The translations under genes were made by a program, and so were the position numbers. Positions 25,091-35,476 of a stretch of 64,000 nucleotides of DNA are shown here, one piece after another; position 1 is the first letter of the stretch; every line of letters begins with the position of its first letter. The notes below the pieces were generated by a model, which did no database searches, was not told where the DNA came from, and saw only the letters and a program-made list of their open reading frames with translations. Source of the stretch: Aquilaria yunnanensis (Eukaryota; Streptophyta; Magnoliopsida; Malvales; Thymelaeaceae). The stretch lies in contig CM077594.1 in the NCBI GenBank assembly GCA_039654915.1, positions 108,514,893-108,578,892 of the forward strand, read 5' to 3'.

Positions 25091-25195
25091 AGCACATGCC
25101 ACATGGTACCTAGTAGTTAGTAAGTAGTACTTGTAAAAGGGCATAAAAAAAGAAAAAAGAAATTGCGGCAGGGAGATAGGGGAAGGCGGAGGGTG

Positions 25196-25203
25196 GATAA
25201 AAA
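25196..25203 (+). promoter_or_regulatory. Possible TATA-like element of the PCO gene
   Basis: GATAAAAA stands in a locally GC-richer stretch, about 290 bp before the chosen PCO start codon. Transcription could then begin near 25230. This is an inference from position and sequence; no transcript data are available. Confidence 0.35.
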
Positions 25204-25238
25204 CCCGCTGTTTGAGCAGCCCATAGGAATCCACAAGC

Positions 25239-25580
25239 ATGGCCCCTGGTTTTGTCTTCCTCAACAAAACCGATCCTTCGCTCTTTCCCTTTCAACTCCA
25301 CGGCTTCGTCCATTTTCGGCCTGCCCTTTCATTGCACTCATCGCATCACTCCTCCGCCTTCCTCACCAACTACAGCCATGCCGTCTCTGCCCCAGCCAAT
25401 CCTCCATTTCTGACCTCTTTCGTCGTCACCCAGATCGTTTTTTCGAGTCTCAGAGTTACCCATCTGCGAGACTTCGTTTCTTTCGGAGCTGAATGGGTGT
25501 TGGAGGGACTTACGGGGATCGAAAAGGGACAGAGCTGTGTGAATTGGCCAAGGGGACTGCTACTGACGCGAACAAGATAA
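25239..25580 (+). promoter_or_regulatory. Overlapping upstream ORF in the PCO leader
   Basis: An ATG in strong context (A at -3, G at +4) opens a 113-codon frame that runs past the PCO start at 25493 in a different frame and stops at 25580. Its product is Pro/Ser/Phe-rich and resembles nothing I know. If the transcript starts upstream of 25239, scanning ribosomes would meet this ATG first and PCO translation would be reduced. If transcription starts later, it has no effect. Confidence 0.4.
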
Positions 25581-27557
25581 CAGCCAAGGACTCGTTCGAA
25601 AGAACGAATTCCAAGAGGAATACGACGTCCAACTCCCCAAATTTGAATTCAGCAGGTCGAGGCAAGAAGAGCAGGCGGCGTCAGCGGAAGATGGCGGAGG
25701 TCTTGCCGGTCCAGCGTCTCTTCCAGACTTGCAAGGAGGTGTTTGCCTTCAGTGGGACAGGAATTGTGCCCTCCCCTGAGGATATCATGCGAGTGCGAGC
25801 TGTTTTGGGTATGTATATTTGTGTTATCGCTTAATAGTTTTTGTGAAATCCAGTGCGTGCTTGAAAATTTTCGACTTTATATCAGATGCGGTTTGCATCC
25901 CGTGATTCAGTTTTATGATTTGATTTTCGGTTATAGTTGTATTGATGTTTCCTGTTGGTAACACTTGCTGGTTCGATCTAAACTTGAAATTTCGAGTCCC
26001 GGATTCACTTAGCTAAATGTTAGGGATGATTGTGTGTAATATTCTAGATTACAATTGAAGCTGTTTCCAATGATCTTTTTTTTCTTTGAATCTCCTTGAT
26101 ATATGACATAAACTTGTAAAAGGGTTTTTAGCAGTTCGTGACTGGTTGGTCGTCTCGGTTGATTCGTTTGTGGTACTTCAACCTGTTGCGGTCGCTGCCA
26201 CATTGTTCTAAGAGGCGGTAGCCTTTAGTATTTACAGATTTTTTTTGTTATCGTGTGTGATTGAATGGGATGATATGTTTGTCTTTTATATCCTTGGAAG
26301 AATTAGTGAACATAAAGTATTTGACAAAGCGTTATAATCTATGTGAGAATCAAACGTTGATGTTAATGGGTTAGTGTTTTGGTTGTTGCAGAAGAAATCA
26401 AACCAGCTGATGTTGGTCTTACACCAGAGCTGCCCTACTTCCGTTCATTGGCTGGTCAGCATAACCCGCCTATTACGTACCTGCACCTTCATGAATGTGA
26501 CAAGTTTTCGGTATGCAAAGCTCTGTTTTCTCAATTACGATGGTGCCATGAGTTCTGCAAAATCAATCAACTTCTCCTTATATAATATGGATGTGACTTG
26601 TTAATTTCCATCTTGTAGATGGGAATTTTTTGCTTGCCACCTTCTGGTGTCATTCCGCTTCATAATCATCCAGGAATGACTGTGTTCAGTAAACTTCTAT
26701 TTGGAACGATGCACATCAAGTCATATGACTGGGCAGTTGATGTCCCCAAGAAGAATTCAGTTGCTGCTGGACTTTTCAAGGGTGAGTGTTGCTTAGAACT
26801 TTAAAGGTCTGTTCATCTTATGAGTTAATACCAAGTTAAGAATGGATTGTAAATGCATGATCCGGTGGTGCAATTTGCCGAAGTTAAGGTACTTGTTACA
26901 AAGATGAGCTTAACCAGGCATCGAGGACAAACATTTGCAAAGTGTTTTATTAATTCATTGATATTAAGCAGGCCTTTAAACAGAATTTAATCAAACACTA
27001 GATGATTAACAATCATGTTTGGCAAATCCTTTTGTTATGTTTCATACATTTGTCAAACATAACTTTGCAGCATTTCCTAGATTAGTTATTGTTTCTTGAA
27101 CGATTCCTTTGGTACTGCTTTGCAGTGGAAGATTCAGGAGTCCAGTTGGCAAAGGTGAAGGTGGACTCTGAGTTCACTGCCCCTTGTGATACCTCCGTCC
27201 TCTATCCAGCTGATGGAGGCAACATGCATTGCTTCACTGCTGTGACAGCATGTGCAGTGCTTGACGTGCTTGGGCCCCCTTACTCTGATGTTGACGGACG
27301 TCACTGCACATACTACCGTGACTTTCCTTTCACCAACTTCTCAGGTAACCATTTTTCCAAGTAGACTTCACAAATTTTTTTTTTATTTTTTTCGAGATTT
27401 CTGATGGTTCACATGTGTGAATGTTATTGCAGTGGATGGAGTTTCTATACCGGATGAGGAGAAGGATACTTATTCATGGCTCAAAGAGAGAGAGAATCCG
27501 GAAGAATTGTCCGTGGTTGGAGCAGTGTACAGAGGCCCAAAGATAGTCAAGAATTGA
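25493..27557 (+). CDS. PCO: Plant cysteine oxidase (thiol dioxygenase), PCO1/2-like
   Basis: Five exons: 25493-25808, 26392-26510, 26619-26781, 27126-27344 and 27433-27557, all GT-AG, giving 313 aa. The enzyme uses Fe(II) and O2 to oxidise N-terminal Cys of proteins such as ERF-VII factors, marking them for the Cys/Arg N-degron pathway (family knowledge). The cupin metal ligands are visible: H160 and H162 in LHNHPGM and H234 in NMHCF. D246, Y252 and C260 follow at the same spacing from the third His as in Arabidopsis PCO4. A basic cluster at residues 57-66 ([10 protein letters not shown]) suggests nuclear import, as in PCO1/2. The start is fixed by an in-frame TGA directly before the ATG. The C-terminus is GPKIVKN. 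Nothing looks broken; the subtype is inferred. Confidence 0.95.
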
Positions 27558-28126
27558 ATATTTTCAGCCTTATTCTGTAACTGTGTCATGAACCAATGCC
27601 AGTGGCTGCGCCCCAGGTGTGTGCAGCATTAGGTGTTTGCCTGTTTCTGTTTTTGGGTAAAATCTGTTCATTTTTCCCTTGTTCGTAGGAGGCTAGCAGC
27701 TCCTGGCCTTTTTCACTCTTTATACAGTGTTTGTACATAAAAGGAAAAAGAACCAAAAATGAGGGGAGAAATAGGAATTTCTGGAGCCCTAACAGAAAAA
27801 TGTTTGTTTGTACGCATATCTGAAAACAAAAGAAGGGATAAATTGGTCGCATGCATTTATCTTTCATTGTTTGGGTCCTCCCACCTTTGTTCCTTTTCGG
27901 TCTCGGATTGTCATCTGATGGGTCACACTTGAAAACACCCCAAAACTAGTTTCATTTTAAACTAACGGGTTTGTTGATTTCTTTCCGAGGCCCAAGATAC
28001 TTGTGGCTTTTAGAAAATGGGTCCTGGACACGTGTTGTGCAACTCCAGAATTAGCCACGTAAGATTGGGTTTGATCATTTCTTTGATACTCTAGGAGGCC
28101 CAATCTGGTTGTGGCTTTGAGAAAAC
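27558..28126 (+). other. PCO 3' region and downstream intergenic DNA
   Basis: After the stop codon comes about 300 bp of 3'-UTR-like sequence rich in T and GT ('ttgtttgtacgc', 'cattgtttggg'). No canonical AATAAA lies in the expected window that I could single out. A pair of similar phrases 'gaggcccaagatacttgtggc' and 'gaggcccaatctggttgtggc' (27988 and 28096) marks a short degenerate direct repeat. Confidence 0.45.
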
Positions 28127-28128
28127 TA

Positions 28129-28889
28129 CTCCCTCCGTCCCATATTTTTTGCACCGTATTCCTTTTTTGGCTGTCCTAAATTTTTTACACAATTTCTCTT
28201 TTTGGCAAATTTTAGCAATGAAAATATCTGTTATGCCCTTACCTTAGACCCCACCAACCCTTTCAAATCAAACTTTTTTTTTTTTTGCCAAGTCCCTCCG
28301 GCGACGTCTCTCTGGCTGCGTCCCTCCAGCGATGCCCAAACTGGCATCATCGGGACGCAAGTTGGCGATGCCCAGACCAGACAGACAATTGAGGAAGCGA
28401 CCACGGGAGCATCGAGAATGGCGGCGATTGATGGACAAGAGAAGTGTAGGATCTGTAGGCGATGAGGAGCAGGATCGATGAGTCAGGCTGGAAATTGACG
28501 ATTTAGGTACATAATCAGCGCGAAGGGCTTGGCAATTAACGTGTCGGGTTGCAATCGACGCGAAGACGACCGGCGTTGTTGGAATCGACGTGAAGGTGAT
28601 CAACGACAGACGATTAGCGACAGCGCCGGAGACGATCAGCGATAGTGCCAAAGCTTACGAATCGACGAATTTCTAGCGGTTAATCTTTTGGGTTTTGGTG
28701 ATTTGCTGACAAATTGAAGACTACGCCACTGGAATTGATAGTTGGGACACTACTAATGGTGGGGAGCTATTGGAAATCGGTGAATCATCTGTGAGAAAGA
28801 AGGGTAGAATTGTCTATAATATGAAAATTGTAACTCACCTAAAAAATCATGCAAAGTCAAATGGTGCAGTCAATGTGGGACGGAGCGAG
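28129..28889. mobile_element. Mariner/Stowaway-type element, non-autonomous (761 bp)
   Basis: The left end CTCCCTCCGTCCCA and the right end (inverted) CTCGCTCCGTCCCA match the conserved Stowaway/Tc1-mariner terminus of plants. Both sides are flanked by TA (28127-28128 and 28890-28891), the family's target duplication. Homology of the ends continues with GCACC and CTTTT phrases. It is longer than a usual Stowaway MITE and has a GC-rich centre (28300-28650) with many 'gcgacg' and 'atcgacg' phrases. The 127-codon minus-strand frame there has no recognisable similarity and is probably not a gene. Confidence 0.8.
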
Positions 28890-28949
28890 TAGTATTTAAC
28901 CCGTATGTTCCGTGGGTAATGCATAAAATAATAAGATGACTTGTCATCT

Positions 28950-29083
28950 CGAGCACCTGTCTCCGGTGGCTAAGGCATTAAGGATATCTGGTGAAGGTTA
29001 GGGGTTTAAATCTTGCCTATGCTACTTTCTACTTAAATGTCACATACATTGATTTGGTAATATTCTGGTTTTCGAAAAAAACA
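28950..29083 (+). mobile_element. tRNA-derived SINE, second family
   Basis: GGTGGCTAAGGCATTAAGG is box-A-like and GGGGTTTAAATCTTGCC is box-B-like, about 40 bp apart. The copy ends in a short A run (29075-29081), and imperfect repeats GTCATCT (28943-28949) and GACATCT (29084-29090) flank it. Confidence 0.5.
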
Positions 29084-29090
29084 GACATCT

Positions 29091-32000
29091 GTTTTCCCTT
29101 TGATATTTTTGAATTTTTTTAACCTTATACATTTTCAACTTTATATACTTGGAGAGATGCTTCTAAATAACAAAAAGGAAAAAAAAAAAGGGCTGACTTG
29201 CCTAGCAAATACTAGTAATTCTAGAAGATGTGCGTAGATTGATAATTACATGAGTTTAATTTTAATGTTTCAAGGTTTGAGGATAAAATGGAAAAGGGGT
29301 AATAATTTTGGATTTGTTCACATTTTAAGGCACAAATTTTAAGCCTGTGTGGTCAAGCAAATCATTTGAGTTTAACTCAAACAAGTTAACGTGGTTAAGT
29401 TGATGTGGCATAGGGCCATGTAAGAGCCAATAGTGTGTGGCCGGACAGTTGCTTTAATTTACAATGTCACCCTGGTTTAGTTTTTCCCTTGCCATGGGTC
29501 CCACCACCTAATTAGAGTAAATAGTTGGGGGTAACAAAGGAATAAACTCATGACTAACATTCTCTCTCCATCATTTGTAAAAAAAAAAAATGTTAGCATT
29601 GTTGGGTTAAATCCAAACAAATTGGCCATTAATGATAACAATTTAAATGTGAAAAATACTAGTTTGTTATAAAATATTTGTAAAAAAACAGTTATCAATT
29701 ATTATTTTAATAAGAAAAAAACTAATATAATTCACTAATGGGTTAACACAAACTTTCAAGATAAAATACAAAAAAAAAAAAATCAAGATAAAAGTAAAAC
29801 TCCATGAATAAGTTTCGGTTTTTTTTATCTGAAAATTTCAGAAAAAGTGCGCTTCAAGTCTTTTCAAGCTCTATGGGCGCTTTAAGTCTCCAGAGTCAAC
29901 GGACTAAGGCAAAAGCTTATGGCGCAGTTCGTTTCTGTTTAATTGGCGTAGATTAATGAGTTATTCACATATGGGTCGGGTAAAATTATGGGTCAAAATT
30001 GACCCGCTTTTCTTTGGACAAATTTGTCCTCCAATCCACGCTCACTCAGCTTGTCATTAGACCCGTTTTTATCCCCAACCAACATCAAATGAATTGGAGG
30101 CAAATCATGGTAGTGTCTGGCCATTTCTGAAGCCTAGAACTTGTCGACAAGATGGAATAACAAATACCATACCAGATTGGAAGGAGAATCAACTTACCTA
30201 CTCGTCTTGCCTTTATATCTTGGCTTTAATAACAAAAAATTGATTTGGTCCAAATTTGTTATATCTTGGCTTTAATAACAAAAAATTGATTTGGTCCAAA
30301 TTTGTTTAGGCAAATTAAGGCGCATGAGTTATAGGGGAATGACAGAGATTGGATACAGATGGTTTTTGTTACCTACTCACAGCGGTGACGGTGAGCGACA
30401 AAGGTTGGAAAATGGCTGGGTTTGAGTTTGAATACCACCAGGTGTGGCTGGGCTGAGAGTATCCAAAGGTGATGAGGGCTATGGGGAAACGGATCAGAAG
30501 CAATAGGTGGCCGGCGAAGGGGGTGGAGGAAGTGGGCAGCAGCTTCATCGCGTTCAACTCACTGGGACTTGTCGAGGAAAGAGCTTCACATGGGTCAAAA
30601 GCACCCAATGGCAGAAGAGCGTAATTTTGCCCAATACAAGCCCTCGTTTTTGTTTCCTAGTCACTGCTTCTATGTTGACTAGGGAAAAATGTTGACCCTT
30701 AACTGCATTAATGTGATTCGAACTGGCTCTAAACTATTAGGAACTGAAAGCAAAATTTGTTGGAACTTGAGGAGCTGCACATGCTAGAAAATGATCCATT
30801 TAACAAAATCAATTAGATGGAACAAAATAAGATTTTTAGAAGATGGATAGATCATGTTTTTACCATAGCTAGAAAAGGTGACCATTTGAGCGACTGTATC
30901 AAGAAAATTGAAATACCTTTCGTGTAATTGCCTAAAACTATAAATAAACCCCGAATTTCAGGAACTCATACATATAATCACTTGAACTTTGACTTGAACT
31001 GACTCAGCCCTCCAACTTTGGTAAGCGGGACACTTAAGCCCCTCAAATGATGAAAATGAGGTGTGTGGGCACCTACTTTATTTTTGTTATAGAATTAATG
31101 CAGTTGGTTATACCATAATTGAAATAAAAATTAGAGAAAACTCAAAAGACTTAATTTTAGTGACTTAGACCATAATCTCTTGAACTTTGACTCGGGCTGA
31201 TTCAACCTTCCAACTTTGGGAAGTGGGACACTTAAGCCCCTCAAATGACAAAAATGAGGCACGTGCTCACATGTGATTAAATTTCATTGCAAAATTGATG
31301 AAATTAGTTGTAAGATGACTGAAATGAAAATAAAAATAAAAAATAAACCAATTTTAGTTTTCGTTTTAGAGAATGCAAATCAACACTTAACTCAGCAGAG
31401 GAGCAGAACAAAAAATAAACCAATTTGTTTCAGGGCTTTCCTGGAATTGGGTTTTGCCTAGAGCAGAAAAGAAAATGATAGGCCTTTTGTTTTTTCAATT
31501 ATGTTTGCCCGGAATTGAAAAAAGTAGTTAAATTGTGGTTAAAAAATGAAACCATCATACACAGATTGAGGACCAATTTTACAATTTGTCCATTTTGGTT
31601 ATAGACATCTCCTTGGCTAGTAAAAGAAACAGATTGAGACCTAAAACAATAAACTGTAGTAGAAGAGAAACTATTAAGGCTCTTAAGCTATGTGCTTTTT
31701 AGTATATAAAATGGGCCATGGATTAGTATTTGTGCCAACCCAATTAGCCAACTTTCGACAATCTTTTGGAAAGTAAGTCTGCCTGCCATCTATGAACTTT
31801 GAACAAAAATCTAGTTGTGCCTTGGAGAAAAAGGTCTAGGATTGGTATTGTGCCAACCCAATATGAGTAAGTCTAATATGCATCCTACCTCTTTTATATA
31901 TTCCAATGCTATCATTTATAACATAAAACAAGTGTAAACATATTAAATTCCATGTTTTCTCAAAATTGGAGGTAAGTATAAGTCAAGTATCAGATATGTA

Positions 32001-33930
32001 TAAACTTGTTGTGTAAAGGAAGTGAGAAATTTGTACAAATAATATGTGACATATGTACAAAAGAGATTATAGATATATTACCAATATGTTCAATAATGTA
32101 TACAAGTTCAACTTCCCATAAAAAAAATAAGTGTGAATGCGTCAAATCTCACTTCTTATTAAAATTAGAGATATGTATAATTCTGATGGTAAATATATAT
32201 GAAACTCAAAATATAAAACAAGTAATAGATATGTATAAAACATGTGATACATATTTACTAATGAGATAAAAAATATGTTACAGATATGTAATTGAATAAA
32301 CTTTAAATGTGAATGATGAACTTCTACAAAGTTACGCATTTATGTATATGTTATTTTCCATTTGTACACATATGTGTACCTAATGCTTTGTTTAGATAAT
32401 TCATTAAGGGGTAGGGGGAGTGAAGTGTAAAAATAGAAGGAAGCCCATCATCCCATTAATTTGAGGGATTAAAAAACTGTACGTGAGGAGACATGTGGAG
32501 GGATGAGAGTGGTCCTTCCTTCTTATTTCCTTCAATTTTTTATCTAGTCAAACAAGGAAGGGAAGATAGCTACCCCTCCTATTCCCCTTATTCCTTTCAA
32601 TCCAAACAAGTTGTAAAAGATAGTGGGATTAAATTGAAAAAAAAAATGAAAAGATGGGAGACAAACAAAAGGTTTGACCCAAACCCTTTGTTTTCCTATT
32701 GTCTTTTGGCTAAAACTCATCTTTCTGGGTCATTGATTCATGCTGCTGCTTAGCTTTGCTGCCTTCATTTCTAACATCATCTTCGCCTCTTCCAATTCTT
32801 CTTTCACCATCTGTAACTGTCATTGCAACCTTTTTGACACACTCAAAGCCTTTCATCATTCTCACATATTCCTAGGAATCCCATGTCTTCGCCACTGCCA
32901 TAGCTTCGTCTCATAATCGGCTTAGGTCAACATTGTCGCAACTGTTGAAGAACTTTACTACACCATCCTGGAGAAGAGCAAATCCTACGAGTCCTTGGTG
33001 AGATTTGTCCCATTGTCGAGAGCGGAGACAAAGCTGTACAAAAGGAAGAGAAAGGACATGCCTAAAATTTTTTTAATTTTAATGAGGGTAAGAAAGTAAT
33101 TATAAAGATATGACATGCATAATGTAGGGAGTATATAAGACACATCCAAGAAATATGCCTATTCTATTTAAAAAAAAAAGAAACTGCCAAAATTTTAAAG
33201 GTAAGTAGAAAGCATAAATTTTAGTAAATAATCATGTATTTGTGTCCATACACAATTGATTGGACCACATCGAAGGTTCATGCACCTTGGGTTACAAGAG
33301 ATAGGTAGCAAGCCACAATTTTATGAATCATCAAATTGCATGGTGTGTGTATATAAGTATAGTGATTTTGGTGAATAACCAAAATATCATGGCTATGAGC
33401 AAACAAACTTAGCTAACTAACTTGTAGTAGGCAATGAAGAAAATTCCATATTTCACTCACCTAAAACACCTTTATTCCCTTTGTTACATAATAGGATCTA
33501 TTTTAGTTGATACTTTTATATTTTATTTACCTTAAACTTCTCTATTATCTGTCTTTCATACCTATAGGAATAATTTTAGTCACTATATAAAAGTTTAATT
33601 TTTCACCCACCAAAACACCTACTCTCTATGTAATAGTAACAATTTATAAGTTTTGCATTCTATTCACTCTCAATGTATCTGTTTTCTCCTTCACATATAG
33701 AAACAGTTTTAGTTGACACAGAAAAGTTTCATGTTTCACTCACCTAGAAAGCACCTACTCTTTCTCCTTCTCATAATTTCAAAATATTTTCATGGCACAA
33801 TATTTGTAACTCATAAGCCTAATGGAGAAGAAGCTTATTAGCAGGGTTAGGGTCATAGCATGAATCCACCTTCAAGTTCAAATGGATACTAATTCCAAGT
33901 TTTGGCATAGTTTATTTCTCATCTACAGCC
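29091..33930. other. Intergenic DNA, no intact gene seen
   Basis: Contains a perfect 46-bp tandem duplication (30215-30306), a pair of about 95-bp degenerate direct repeats (30974-31067 and 31171-31265, both with 'ggacacttaagcccctcaaatga'), and runs of the phrase 'agatatgtata' around 31990-32300. A GC-moderate patch at 32490-33060 has scattered short frames without recognisable similarity. Confidence 0.5.
30215..30306. repeat. 46-bp perfect tandem duplication
   Basis: Two identical units starting 'atatcttggctttaataac' at 30215 and 30261 stand head to tail. Perfect identity suggests a recent replication slip. Confidence 0.95.
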
Positions 33931-33944
33931 TCATATTCCTTTGA

Positions 33945-34515
33945 TTGAGAGCATCCTTAAAATGGGGTGAGCGTAAGGTTCACCCCTTCCTACGTTTCAT
34001 ATTTGCCAATATACTCGACTATCTCACGTCCACAGAGAAGCTTGCTCTAGGCATGAACTTGGAGCAAAATTCTTCTCTCCCATATCTTAAGCTAGCAAAA
34101 CCACAAGCTGTCATTAGGTGGGGCTTCAATTTCTGGTTTGGAGATGACGTTCCTAGCCCGCCAGAAGGCACAAATGTCCAAACTATGGGCCTAGTTCAAT
34201 CTACCCAGGGCTAACTAAAGGACCACTTCTACCATGATCTCCAGGACATTAGAGTTGAATGGCAGTATCTCAACCTTCCAAGGGATGCCTTTGCGATCCA
34301 GCCGAATGGCAGCGGTGGTCTTATTTTAGACATGGGTTCACCATTTTCAAGGTTCATTGCAATAAGAGTGAATTCCTACCAGTGTATTTTGGAGGAGTTC
34401 AACAAGCAATATGATTCTAGAGGTGTACAAAGGTTGGAGGGGACAACTTTCTATGGACTAGAATATTTCTACGCAATGATGCTGGATACAGAGTTCTTAA
34501 CAATGAACATGTGAG
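33945..34515 (+). pseudogene. A1 aspartic protease (nepenthesin-type) pseudogene fragment
   Basis: Two open pieces (33945-34214 and 34332-34514) with an in-frame-shifted stretch between them read in order as the middle and C-terminal lobe of a plant A1 protease. The pieces are 'VIRWGFNFWFGDDVPSPPEG', then 'FYHDLQDIRVEWQYLNLPRD', then 'AIQPNGSGGLILDMGSPFSR', then 'EFNKQYDSRGVQRLEG'. In working family members the second catalytic motif is D-S/T-G within GGxIxDSGSPFT; here it is DMG, so the active site is lost. The N-terminal catalytic lobe was not found. Intervening stops show this is a decayed copy. These enzymes are normally secreted or vacuolar/plastid proteases (family knowledge). Confidence 0.65.
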
Positions 34516-34973
34516 ATTCATCTAAATCAAGAACATTGATGGAGGTCCACAACTTTTTCCATCTTTTAGCCATGACAGTTGTTTGAATTACTTGTGGTCT
34601 AGTAAAGCATTGATCCTATCATTATCATCCTGTACGATTTGCCAAAAAAAATCACAATAGTAATGTGAAGATAGGGTCTGATCCTTTGAAGCTGGCATAA
34701 CTTTAAGGGCTATCCACCTATCAAACGATCGTCTCATAGAATCACTGTAGCTATTTGAAGAACAAGGTCAGCCTTCTAAAGACTTCAACACAGTCATTGC
34801 TGTTCTGCTCAAGTTGATTATACTTGTAATTGGACTTTCTGATTGGAATTTGTATAACACTCAAAACATATATTTGCTACTAATTGATGTGTTATTATTA
34901 AATGAGGAGAAATGCTATGGCTTTATAGCCTTACAAACTAGAATTGTATTCAAACTCTTTCTACCACGTTTAC

Positions 34974-35476
34974 TAGGAGTGATCGGTATTCGGTTCAAAC
35001 AAAAAAAATAAAAATAATTTAAGAATTTGGTTTGGTTAATTTGGTAATTCAGTTTGGTTTCAGTTGAAACCAAATAACAAAAATTTCGGTTTTAGTTTTG
35101 GATATCAGTTAATTTGATAACCGAATTAACTAAAATTTTTGTTATTAGATTTTTTTTTCATGGACAATAAACCTACAAACTAACCTAAATTGGTTTAGAT
35201 TCTTGTGTTTCTTTCTTTCCATGGATAATAAATCTTTTATATTGAATAGGATTTCGAAGGAAAAATAATGCCTCTTTTTCATTCTCTCTCTCATATAATC
35301 TCAGTCCCATTTTTTTTTTTTGTTAATTTGGTTTAGACTCCACTGAAACAAAATATTTTGATTTTAAAAGCTAATTTGATCTATTCAGTTTCTTACCATC
35401 TAATATTGAAAATCGAATAAACCGATTAATTCAGTTTAGTTTAATTTAAACTGGATATATCAAATGATCATCCCTA
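34974..35476. mobile_element. Possible hAT-like non-autonomous element
   Basis: The left TAGGAGTGATC and inverted right TAGGGATGATC match at 9 of 11 bases. Inside are 'cggttcaaac', 'ttggtttggttaattt', 'aaccgaattaac' and 'aaccgattaattc' phrases in both orientations. This 'cggtt'-rich composition with a TAGGGGTG-like end is common in plant hAT-type MITEs. No matching 8-bp flanks were found, so the call is tentative. Confidence 0.4.

Noticed and set aside
25199..25210. Hypoxia-responsive promoter element near the PCO TATA-like site
   Set aside because: AAACCCGCTG only partly resembles the AAACCA-type consensus; too weak to report as a site.
25163..25492. In-frame upstream open frame as a PCO extension
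   Set aside because: It ends in a TGA directly before the ATG at 25493, so it cannot be joined to the PCO protein without an intron, and none is apparent.
28268..28651. 127-codon minus-strand frame
   Set aside because: Falls inside the mariner-type element, with no recognisable domain and no splice partners.
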